64,000 nucleotides of DNA from Spirosoma pollinicola (GTDB lineage Bacteria > Bacteroidota > Bacteroidia > Cytophagales > Spirosomataceae). Of this stretch, positions 9,190 to 17,126 are shown piece after piece; positions within the stretch are counted from its first letter, which is position 1, and the number at the start of each line of letters is the position of its first letter. Made by a program: the position numbers and the translations under genes. The notes beneath the pieces were generated by a model that worked only from the letters and a program-made list of their open reading frames with translations, was not told the origin of the DNA and searched no databases. The DNA lies in contig NZ_CP025096.1 in the NCBI RefSeq assembly GCF_002831565.1, positions 6,067,014 through 6,131,013 on the forward strand, given 5' to 3'.

Positions 9190-10302
9190 CTACCAGAAAT
9201 CAGGTCTTGTTAATATACCACCCTGTAAGCGACAGTCCACGCAATAGTCGGTGGTCGTGAAGTATCTTGTCCGATCAAACATACTGATAATGGCCGGCTT
9301 GTCTTTCAGGATATCACTTGCACCGAGGGTATCTACCCGGCAATTTTCGTAGCCGGTTGCGGGTCGTAAGGTGGGTACCTGCGTCCGAACGATGAAAATT
9401 CGCTTTGTTTCAACCGATCCCACCCGAAAGAAGCCCAGAGCTAGTTCACTGGCGTTGGTGGTACTGCGTATGTTTCCGGTGATTTGTGACGGTTGCGGAT
9501 CAAAAATAGAGCCGATGTTCTGCGTTATCTTCGCCAACTGGTCGTAATACTCGAAACCCGCCTGGCTCAGCGCAAACTGCCTGACCAGCATACTGTATCT
9601 GACCCCAAGCTTATAGGAGCTGCCCTCAATAAAGAGTAATGGAAATTGACTGACAACATCCTGACTCAATCGGTTTGTTGAGGTCGTCATGATATTGGTA
9701 GAGCTGCCGCTGCGCCAGCATTGGTTGACACGAAGAGATCGCTCCACGATTCTGTCGTTCAGTATCTCGAACACCGACGAGTATGGTGTAAGATACTCCC
9801 AGGTTTCGTCGAACTCCCAACGGTAATAGCGCGTATTGTTTTGAGAGTCGTGCGCATTTACACTGAGTTGAACGCCACCATTTTCTACCCGCCAGCTTAC
9901 ACTGTCGATGGGGGGCGTTTGAATAACGGGTACATAATCAGAATAATAGTCAACGCCTTTGGTTGTTTTGATATGCAGCCGATACGTTTCACCTTGCCGG
10001 GCTGTTACGCCCGATAGCGCGTATGTGCCCGCCGTTCCTTCTGTAAGCGGGTAGGTCGCTTTACTCTGACTTTCAATCGTTACCTGTGCTTTTGTTTCAG
10101 CGGTGGGGGCTTTGGTATCGGTCAGAGCTTGCGTGCGCGAAAGCTGAAAGGTAGATGTCGTACCCGGCGCACTGTTGAAGAAGCCATTCACCACCAGATA
10201 ACTACCGGGTGAGGTAATTTCAGGTGGCCGATAGGGATCAACGCACCCGCCAACAAGCAGGATCAACAACCAGGACAGTATTTTTATCGACGTGTTTTTC
10301 AT
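9190..10302 (-). CDS. DUF4249 lipoprotein
   Basis: From the ATG at 10300-10302 the product is 370 aa. It begins with a lipoprotein signal (MKNTSIKILSWLLILLVGGC) whose Cys is the lipidation site, followed by VDPYRPPEI, the standard opening of DUF4249 proteins. These are surface or periplasmic beta-rich lipoproteins almost always encoded beside a TonB-dependent receptor, and are probably its substrate-binding partner. Paired cysteines near the C-terminus (YCVDC) are typical. An upstream in-frame start at 10338 would put twelve residues before the signal sequence and is unlikely. A 41-nt-arm hairpin separates it from the upstream receptor gene. Confidence 0.85.
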   Translation of the reverse strand: MKNTSIKILSWLLILLVGGCVDPYRPPEITSPGSYLVVNGFFNSAPGTTSTFQLSRTQALTDTKAPTAETKAQVTIESQSKATYPLTEGTAGTYALSGVTARQGETYRLHIKTTKGVDYYSDYVPVIQTPPIDSVSWRVENGGVQLSVNAHDSQNNTRYYRWEFDETWEYLTPYSSVFEILNDRIVERSLRVNQCWRSGSSTNIMTTSTNRLSQDVVSQFPLLFIEGSSYKLGVRYSMLVRQFALSQAGFEYYDQLAKITQNIGSIFDPQPSQITGNIRSTTNASELALGFFRVGSVETKRIFIVRTQVPTLRPATGYENCRVDTLGASDILKDKPAIISMFDRTRYFTTTDYCVDCRLQGGILTRPDFW

Positions 10303-10312
10303 GGTAGGGTTA

Positions 10313-10412
10313 AGCCACAGAGATGCACCAAGACGCACGGAGATACACAGAGATTTTTATAAAAAACGTCTTCTCTGTGTATCTCCGTGCGTCTTGGTGC
10401 ATCTCTGTGGCT
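10313..10412. repeat. Perfect inverted repeat, 41-nt arms, between receptor and DUF4249 genes
   Basis: The arms 10313-10353 and 10372-10412 are exact reverse complements with an 18-nt AT-rich loop. The arm contains the periodic pattern cacagagatgca / cacggagatacacagag, a type of repeat seen in many bacterial genomes. It lies inside an operon, between the stop of the receptor gene (10422) and the start of the DUF4249 gene. In RNA it would form a very stable hairpin that could attenuate or protect the transcript. Confidence 0.9.
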
Positions 10413-10421
10413 CATACTATC

Positions 10422-13193
10422 TTAAAATCTAAAGTTATACGTGATGGACGGGATCGGGTTGCCGAAGATGGAAAGCTGGTAGCCGTTGATGCGGCCATTC
10501 TCCGATTTAAAATAGACCGAGTAGGCATTGTGCCGCCCCAGTAGATTATAAATAGAAACCGTCCATGAGCTGTGTGCCAGCTTTTTTACTTTGTGATTAC
10601 CTTCAATGTTCATGGCAAAATCGGCCCGGTAATAGTCTGGAATCCGATACTGATTCCGCTCTGAATAAAGCAACCGGGCTGCATTGTCGAGAATGTATTT
10701 GCCAACCGGGAGGGTAATAGGCCGCCCGGTACTATAGGTGAAGTTCAACGACAGACTGAACCGGCGGTTAATCTTGTAATTGCTGATCATTGTAAAATCG
10801 TGCGGTTTGTCGTAGCTGCTTGGGTAGTAATTGCCCTGATTGATGGTTTCGCTATTGTTGAGGCTGCTCGTGCGCAGGAGCGTTCGGGCATAGGTGTAGC
10901 TGACCCAGCCGTTCAATTTACCCGTCATTTTCTTTACCAGAAACTCAACCCCGTAGGCTTTGCCTTCGGCCTGTACAACGTCGGTTTCGATATGGTGATT
11001 CAGGATAAGTGACGCCCCACTCCGGTAATCAAGCATATTCTGCATGGTTTTGTAATAGGCCTCTACCGATAGTTCAATGGTATTTGTTCGGTTGTTTTTG
11101 TAGATGCCCACCGCATACTGGTCACCCACCTGGGGTTTAATGTTTGGATCGCTGAGTTTCCAGATATCGGTAGGCGAAATAACCGTTGTGTTCGAAAGCA
11201 TCTGGATGTATTGCCGTGTCCGGTTGAAACTCGCTTTCAACGAAGCGGTGTTCGACAGGGCATATCGAATGGCCAGCCGGTATTCTGCCCCATGATAGGT
11301 AGATATGGCCTTGTTGGTGCCGTAAGTGAGGGTGTCAATAATCGTATTCACCGTTTTGGGCATTCCCGGCGCATATTGAAACACCGAACTTGGCCCTAAA
11401 AACGAATAAAGTGAATACCTGAGTCCCGCACTAACGGATAGTTTAGGACTAATGTCGAACCGGTCGCCAATATAAGCGGCACTTTCCAGTGCCTGTTCGG
11501 TAGGTACCACATCGGGCAGAATCAACGACTCATTGCCTTTTGGGCCAAACGTGCCGGGCGAAATGCTGTAATGGGTTGAACTGATGCCAAAATCAACGGC
11601 GTGCTGATTGGTAGGGTAGTAGTTGAAATCGGCCTTTACCTGCGACTGTTTGATGGAGAAGGCCAGTTGGTAGGCATTAACCGGGTTTTTCTCGCTCGAA
11701 ACGTCGTATTTGTAACCGCTGTAACTACCCGTAAAGACACTATAAAGTTTGTTCGTGATGATGTGTTTCCACTTCAGTGTAGCGGTCTGATTCTGGTATC
11801 GGTACGATGTGTCGCTGTTGAGTTTAAACTGGTCGCGACTCATGTAGCCGGTTAGGTAAATTGTGTTTTTTTCGTTGACGTCGTGCGTAATATGGAGGTT
11901 GAGGTCGTAAAACTGAGCCTGACTTTTTTGAAACGACGCGTTTTGCAACTGCTTCAACAGCCAGTCGGAGTAGGACGAGCGAAGGCCCACAATAAACGAT
12001 GTCTTGTCTTTAAGAATTGGGCCTTCCAGCGTCAGGCGGCCGGTGAGCAGGCCAATTCCCCCGGAACCAACGAATTTCTTCTTGTTGCCATCGCGCGTCT
12101 GTACATCCAGCACCGACGATAGCCGACCCCCAAATCGGGATGGAATGGCACTCTTGTACAGTTCCGCACTCTTGATCATGTCGGGGTTAAAGGCCGAGAA
12201 AAAACCGAACAGGTGCGATGAGTTATAGATCGTGGCATCATTGTACAGAATCAGGTTCTGATCGGTAGCGCCCCCGCGCACGTTCAGTCCTGTGGAGCTT
12301 TCGCCCACCGTTTTCACGCCTGGCAGCGTCTGGATAACCCGCAGCAAATCGGCTTCGCCCAGAGCGGTAGGTACTTGTTTAATACTCTTAATATCAACCC
12401 GTTCCTGACCCATCTGAAGTCCCGAAATATTCTTGTCTTTCTCGGCTTCGATCACCACTTCTTTCAGGGCAATCACATCGTCTTCCATCTCCAGGTCGAA
12501 CTTGCCATCGGTATATAAAATAATTCGGCGACGGGTATCTTTCAGGCCAATACTGCGCAGCTTCACTTCATGCCGCCCACGGGGCAGGGTGATCGAGTAA
12601 TAACCAAACTGATCGCTGATGGTGCCAACGCGCGGGTTGTCCAGATAAATAGCCGCGCCAACAATTGGTTCGCCTGAGGAGAGATTGCGTACATAGCCCG
12701 AAATGGTAGCCCGGCCCGGCCGGATCGGTGTGGAGCGCTTGCCAATTTCATAGACCTTTGTTTCAGGCTCTATCCGTTTGGTCTGACTCTCTGTCAGGTA
12801 CGAAGCAGCGGTCGAATCATTTCCGATTTCTGACCGACCCCGAATGAAAAAGCCAATCGGCAGTTCGGTGCGGATAGGGCGGCTGGAGGTAATGTAAACC
12901 CGTTGCTGGTTGTCAATGGCAAACGTGTATTTGGATCCGTTGAAGAGTTGCTGGAGAATAGCCCTGAGAGGCTGTTTCTCAACACGAATATCAACCGTAA
13001 TACTATCGGCGTCGGAAGGAGTATAGAAAAAACGATAGGGTGTCTGGCTTTCGATACGCTGGACAAACTGCTCAAAACGAAGATTGGAGAAATCACCACT
13101 AATGGGTTTATCGGCGGGTGTTTGTCCCGGGGCAGGTAGCAGGATACAAAACAGACCGAGAAACAGGAGACAAACACGGTACAATTGAGCCAT
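10422..13193 (-). CDS. TonB-dependent outer-membrane receptor with STN and carboxypeptidase-like domains
   Basis: This 923-aa protein has a signal peptide (residues 1-23, ending PAPGQ). Residues about 32-108 form an STN (secretin/TonB short N-terminal) domain, which in FecA-type receptors contacts an anti-sigma factor. A carboxypeptidase-regulatory-like domain covers about 160-240 (SGYVRNLSSGEPIVGAAIYL). The plug covers about 270-390 (LPGVKTVGESSTGLNVRGG, GRLSSVLDVQTRDG), and a beta-barrel follows that ends in the aromatic C-terminus NFRF. The STN domain implies transcriptional signalling through a sigma/anti-sigma pair, but no such pair adjoins it; the ECF sigma at 37910 is far away. It sits two bases after the gene at 13196. 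The substrate is unknown; the DUF4249 and rhamnosidase neighbours suggest a glycan or glycoconjugate. Confidence 0.9.
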   Translation of the reverse strand: MAQLYRVCLLFLGLFCILLPAPGQTPADKPISGDFSNLRFEQFVQRIESQTPYRFFYTPSDADSITVDIRVEKQPLRAILQQLFNGSKYTFAIDNQQRVYITSSRPIRTELPIGFFIRGRSEIGNDSTAASYLTESQTKRIEPETKVYEIGKRSTPIRPGRATISGYVRNLSSGEPIVGAAIYLDNPRVGTISDQFGYYSITLPRGRHEVKLRSIGLKDTRRRIILYTDGKFDLEMEDDVIALKEVVIEAEKDKNISGLQMGQERVDIKSIKQVPTALGEADLLRVIQTLPGVKTVGESSTGLNVRGGATDQNLILYNDATIYNSSHLFGFFSAFNPDMIKSAELYKSAIPSRFGGRLSSVLDVQTRDGNKKKFVGSGGIGLLTGRLTLEGPILKDKTSFIVGLRSSYSDWLLKQLQNASFQKSQAQFYDLNLHITHDVNEKNTIYLTGYMSRDQFKLNSDTSYRYQNQTATLKWKHIITNKLYSVFTGSYSGYKYDVSSEKNPVNAYQLAFSIKQSQVKADFNYYPTNQHAVDFGISSTHYSISPGTFGPKGNESLILPDVVPTEQALESAAYIGDRFDISPKLSVSAGLRYSLYSFLGPSSVFQYAPGMPKTVNTIIDTLTYGTNKAISTYHGAEYRLAIRYALSNTASLKASFNRTRQYIQMLSNTTVISPTDIWKLSDPNIKPQVGDQYAVGIYKNNRTNTIELSVEAYYKTMQNMLDYRSGASLILNHHIETDVVQAEGKAYGVEFLVKKMTGKLNGWVSYTYARTLLRTSSLNNSETINQGNYYPSSYDKPHDFTMISNYKINRRFSLSLNFTYSTGRPITLPVGKYILDNAARLLYSERNQYRIPDYYRADFAMNIEGNHKVKKLAHSSWTVSIYNLLGRHNAYSVYFKSENGRINGYQLSIFGNPIPSITYNFRF

Positions 13194-13195
13194 AA

Positions 13196-13930
13196 TTACT
13201 TGGTTAGTTCTTCATAGCGTTTCGTGATCCGGCTAACCGCTTCCTCGCGCTGGTCGTCTTTAAATTTCAGTTTGTTGACCCGGATGTATTTTCGCAGGGC
13301 TTTAGCCTGCTCTGGAAACAAACTAAGCATTGAACGTTTGTTTCTTACTTCATAATAAACTCCTCCCTTCTGAATATAAAAACGATCTTTCAGCAAGTAT
13401 TCTGCCTGATACTTACCGCTCGAAATATCTTCATACACCGTTTTTATGCGGTGCGCCAGGGCTTTTACCCGGCCATCGCTCAGGATTTCATAATAGCCGA
13501 TCGGAATGCCTGCGGTACTGCTGCTACTGTCTGATCCTAACCGTGAGAACTGGTGTGAGCCCAGCGCAAAATCGGATACGTAATCGTTCCGCAACCGAAT
13601 CCGGTAACCACCGCCTGGTGGTTGAACCGCCAGCTCTTCCCGAACAATATCATACAACATCGGCACATCCTGATAGAGAACACCATTGTAGGTAATGGTG
13701 CCTTTCTGGAGCGTATCTATCTTGTAGTAAGGATGAATTTTTATGCGATGGTCGTGGGCAAGGTATTCATTCCCTTCATATACATGTGCCTGTTCATGAA
13801 GGGTTTGCTCATAAGAATTGATCGCTTCATCTTGGGCTGATTGCACAAATGAACTGTCGGGTTGCGTGAATTGCCCAATGGCAGGTGTCGCCAAACACAG
13901 CAGAATGAAAACGACGAGGAGATGCTGCAT
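13196..13930 (-). CDS. Secreted protein of unknown function, head of receptor operon
   Basis: Starting at the ATG at 13928-13930 the product is 244 aa with a clean signal peptide (MQHLLVVFILLCLATPAIGQ). A longer frame opens at 13999, but its extra 23 residues precede the signal sequence. The mature part contains YNGVLYQDVPMLYDIVREEL and a basic C-terminal helix; I do not recognise a named domain. Its stop is two bases before the start of the receptor gene, so it is the first gene of the receptor/DUF4249/MG2 operon. A periplasmic accessory role is an inference from position. Confidence 0.75.
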   Translation of the reverse strand: MQHLLVVFILLCLATPAIGQFTQPDSSFVQSAQDEAINSYEQTLHEQAHVYEGNEYLAHDHRIKIHPYYKIDTLQKGTITYNGVLYQDVPMLYDIVREELAVQPPGGGYRIRLRNDYVSDFALGSHQFSRLGSDSSSSTAGIPIGYYEILSDGRVKALAHRIKTVYEDISSGKYQAEYLLKDRFYIQKGGVYYEVRNKRSMLSLFPEQAKALRKYIRVNKLKFKDDQREEAVSRITKRYEELTK

Positions 13931-14411
13931 GATATAGGTATAAGCCATGTGCTGTGGCGACTGAATAATGGCTAAAAATAATGCAAACGCACGCCACATT
14001 GCAACATATATGAATTTTAATATAGATCAGATAAATTCTTTCGAAAATTGATCTGGCAAGTAATATCAGGCATTTTATGGAAAAAATATTAGTTACAAAA
14101 AATATAATAATTCTTACTAGTTTAGCTAATATGTACGGATAAGTGGACTCTTAAATGAACAATACTCATATGTCCAGTATATCTTTCTGAGAATGTTAAA
14201 AAATACTATAAGTATTGTTATATTTGTTTTGAGTATAGCTGGTATTCGACGCATATACTGACGTTCATCAAACTTATTATCCTGATGAGTATATACTTCT
14301 CCTAGCTGAATCCTGACTTTAAACTAAGTAGAATGAAGAAAAGGCAACGAACCAGTTTACATAAATCGAAAACTGGTAATGTGTCTGCGTTTGTAAAAAC
14401 AAAACCTGTCA
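13931..14411. other. AT-rich divergent intergenic region
   Basis: This 480-nt stretch separates the receptor operon (minus) from the PAS gene (plus) and is strongly AT-rich. A TATATTTG match to the Bacteroidota -7 box lies on the plus strand at 14219-14226, about 185 nt before the PAS start, without a clear TTG -33 element. I see no small gene. Confidence 0.4.
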
Positions 14412-15563
14412 ATGGTTATGAACTTGACTAATTTACCCTCAACAGAGTTACTGCAAAATGTAATGATGGCATCACCAAACGGGGTGCTGGTTCTTCAGGC
14501 TATTCGAGCTGCCGATGGCAGGTTAATTGACTTGTACATGACGTTGATCAACGCCGTTGCTGAGCAGGAACTGGATTGCCCGGCTGTTGAAGTGTTAGGT
14601 CAATCGTTTGCCCAGTTTTTTCCTCATCTGGCCGAAAAAAAATTATTGGAACACTACCGTCAGGTATTGGATACAGGGCATTCATTTCAGTTCGAAACCC
14701 ACTTTTTCCGCTCCCCACAGTCGAGTCCCACCTGGCTGGATGTATCGGTTGTACAATTGGAAAAAAGCTTGCTGCTAACGTATGCTGATATTACTGATTC
14801 AAAAATCGACATAGATTCTGTGCCGTTGACCGATGTGCTTCAACAGTCATTTGATGAATCGGTCAGTGGAATCTCCGTTTTCGAGGTAATTCGAGATAGT
14901 AACGGTCAGATCAGCGATTTTGAACTGGTTATGATCAATAAGGCTGGTCTGCAGATGAGTGGTTTTTTGAGTAAAGAAATTCTGGGGCGAACGATTTGGG
15001 AAATGTATCCGGCCACCAGTATAAATGGTCTTTTTGACCAGTATGTACGAGTGTACGAAACGGGTAAGCCTGTATCAACCCAGAATTATTATCCGGAGTA
15101 TGACATTTGGCGCGAGGTGAAAATTATGCGGGCAGAGCGGGGTATAATGGTTTCCTATAACGACATTACGGTGCTAAAGAAAGCACAGGAAACCGTCAAA
15201 CAACAGGAACAGCTTTTAGAGGATCTTCTGGAAGGTATTTCTGTAGGCATGGCTGTTGTACAACCCGTGAGAAGTGAAAAAGGAGCCGCTCCCCGAATCG
15301 TTAACTTTCGTATCATGAAAGCGAACGCGGCTTCAGAAACTGTTTTTGGCCAGTCTCCCAGGCAGGTGGTTGGACAACTCATTACCGATGCTGTTGGGCA
15401 TGCCAACGTTTCCGAATTGCTAAACCGTTGTGCTGCTGCTGTTGAGCAACAGCAGGTGTTCACTATGTCTTTAAGAAGCCAGCTCGACCCGGTGATGTTT
15501 CGGGTTACCATGACTGCCAGTGGAGATCAGTTTATTCTGACCTTTACCAGTATTTTCAGATAG
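14412..15563 (+). CDS. Triple PAS-domain protein without an output domain
   Basis: This 383-aa soluble protein consists of three PAS-type sensor modules at about residues 11-130, 143-258 and 268-382. The repeated features are a small hydrophobic PAS core, a phrase of the type LGQSFAQFFPH / LGRTIWEMYPA, and a closing strand with TYADITDSK / SYNDITVLKK. No histidine-kinase, GGDEF, HTH or other output domain follows; the third PAS ends a few residues before the stop. Most Cytophagales proteins with this architecture continue into a histidine kinase, so this is either a stand-alone sensor that works through a partner or the remnant of a longer kinase. A second ATG two codons on (14418) is also possible. 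Confidence 0.8.
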   Translation: MVMNLTNLPSTELLQNVMMASPNGVLVLQAIRAADGRLIDLYMTLINAVAEQELDCPAVEVLGQSFAQFFPHLAEKKLLEHYRQVLDTGHSFQFETHFFRSPQSSPTWLDVSVVQLEKSLLLTYADITDSKIDIDSVPLTDVLQQSFDESVSGISVFEVIRDSNGQISDFELVMINKAGLQMSGFLSKEILGRTIWEMYPATSINGLFDQYVRVYETGKPVSTQNYYPEYDIWREVKIMRAERGIMVSYNDITVLKKAQETVKQQEQLLEDLLEGISVGMAVVQPVRSEKGAAPRIVNFRIMKANAASETVFGQSPRQVVGQLITDAVGHANVSELLNRCAAAVEQQQVFTMSLRSQLDPVMFRVTMTASGDQFILTFTSIFR

Positions 15564-15876
15564 CTCACCTTCACTACCCGCCAAACCTGTATGCGAACGC
15601 GATCTGGTTTCATCGCTGGTATAGTGACCAGTTACAGTCAGCATGCGGGTGCTTACCTTTTTGTTAGGTAACGGGGCTCTGCCGACGGGCCATTATTGAC
15701 AGCGGGCAGCTCTTATTGATAACAAAACAACATCCCGTAAAAAAAGATAAGGTTCCCCGATCTATTGCGGAGAACCTTATACTGACTATTCCTAAACCCT
15801 TAACCTTTTCTACATGAAAAACTAACTTTTACTCTTTTCTGTTCCAAATCCCTGATAAATAGGCATTTGTTTTATC
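15564..15876. other. Convergent intergenic region
   Basis: This 313-nt stretch lies between the 3' ends of the PAS gene and the small secreted gene. Apart from the minus-strand terminator at 15739-15780 I see nothing coding or repeated in it. Confidence 0.5.
15739..15780 (-). terminator. Rho-independent terminator of the gene at 15877
   Basis: A 12-bp stem with one mismatch (15747-15758 with 15769-15780) is followed, reading on the minus strand, by seven consecutive T residues (15745-15739). It lies about 95 nt beyond the stop at 15877. Confidence 0.8.
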
Positions 15877-16317
15877 TTACTGAATGTCAATGGCTTCCAC
15901 GGTGGGCTGATTGGTATTCCAAAGGAAATTAATCAACCGTGTTGTATGATCTGCCTGGTTCATCCAGTGGCTGGCGTTTGCACCTTTCTGCTTGGCCAGT
16001 GTATTTGTTAATTGAGTTGCTGCTTCGTTGAATTTAGCACGGTCGGCGGGGCTGATGTTCAGCACGGCTGATGGGCTTTGGTTGTACAACGAGACAACAC
16101 TCATAAAGTTTTGCCAATTGGTAGTCTGCGCAAACTTGGCAACGTTTTGTCCGATATAAGCAGCAAACTGCTTTTGCGAACCATTGACAAGCATAGCACT
16201 TGCCGGCTTGGTGGCTGCCGGGCTATCATCAGTGTTGGTGGTGGTAGCCGCGTTTGCCTGAGTGATCACTAATCCTAATCCAAGTACCAGTGATGCAAAG
16301 ATAACACGCGATTTCAT
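15877..16317 (-). CDS. Small secreted protein, 146 aa
   Basis: The product has a clear signal peptide (residues 1-23, ending ANA) followed by a Thr/Ala-rich linker. A mainly helical domain (about 45-140) carries Trp and Asn residues in a NWQNFMSVVSLYNQSP segment and near HWMNQADHTTRLINFLW. I do not recognise a family. It is a single-gene unit with its own terminator. An exported, perhaps periplasmic, location is directly supported; nothing further can be said of function. Confidence 0.7.
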   Translation of the reverse strand: MKSRVIFASLVLGLGLVITQANAATTTNTDDSPAATKPASAMLVNGSQKQFAAYIGQNVAKFAQTTNWQNFMSVVSLYNQSPSAVLNISPADRAKFNEAATQLTNTLAKQKGANASHWMNQADHTTRLINFLWNTNQPTVEAIDIQ

Positions 16318-16557
16318 TGTTTTGTTCTATTTTGTTTGTGATTAGATAACACACAAAGGTCTATAGAAAGTTTGAAAGTTCAAGTCCTCTTTATGTCCTT
16401 TCCAAAATTTTATTGCGAATTTTATGTTGTTTTAGTGATGTATTGGTCTGAAAGCACCTATATTATAATTATAAACGAAATAAAATTTTGGTAAATCGTG
16501 TAGTTACTAGTAAATTATATTATTCCGGAAAAGTGCAATTTTCTTTAAATAGTTATA

Positions 16558-17118
16558 TCATTGGTTGTAATTATTCATGGCCATCTGTATCCCCATAGTA
16601 CAAAAAGCCAGACATGCATCACCTACTCGATCCAAATAGTCGGGTAATTGAATCAATTCATCTTCGGGAAACTGCCCCAACACAAAATCAACCTGCCGTC
16701 CTCTCGAAAAATCACTACCGATTCCTACCCGCAGCCGGGCGTATTCCTGGGTGTTAACAGACTCATCGATACTCCGCAGACCATTGTGTCCGCCGGGAGA
16801 GCCTTTGGGCTTCAAGCGTAATTTGCCAAAGGGCAAATCCTTATCATCGGTGATAATCAGGATGTTCTCGATGGGTATGTTCTCCTGCTTCATATAATAC
16901 AGTACGGCCTTACCACTTAGGTTCATGAATGTAGTAGGCTTTATAAAAAACAGTTGCTTGCCTTTGTACTGCCATTTGGCCGTGTAGGCAAGGCGCGTCA
17001 TCGTAAAGGTGAACCCGTGTTGGGCTGCCAATCGGTCAAGAACCATAAAGCCAGCGTTGTGGCGGGTAAGGGCATACTCCGGGCCAATGTTGCCCAGGCC
17101 AACGATAAGGAATTTCAT
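16558..17118 (-). CDS. pth: Peptidyl-tRNA hydrolase
   Basis: This 186-aa enzyme cleaves the ester bond of peptidyl-tRNAs released from stalled ribosomes and recycles tRNA. Family marks are visible in order: GLGNIGPEY (7-15), the catalytic His20 in TRHNAGF, FMNLSGK (64-70), DDKDLPFGKLRLKPKG with the catalytic Asp at about 91, and SPGGHNGLRSI (107-117). The length matches the bacterial Pth family. It begins 8 nt after the stop of the gliding-associated gene upstream, so the two may share a transcript, though the pairing looks incidental. Confidence 0.96.
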   Translation of the reverse strand: MKFLIVGLGNIGPEYALTRHNAGFMVLDRLAAQHGFTFTMTRLAYTAKWQYKGKQLFFIKPTTFMNLSGKAVLYYMKQENIPIENILIITDDKDLPFGKLRLKPKGSPGGHNGLRSIDESVNTQEYARLRVGIGSDFSRGRQVDFVLGQFPEDELIQLPDYLDRVGDACLAFCTMGIQMAMNNYNQ

Positions 17119-17126
17119 AAAAACAA

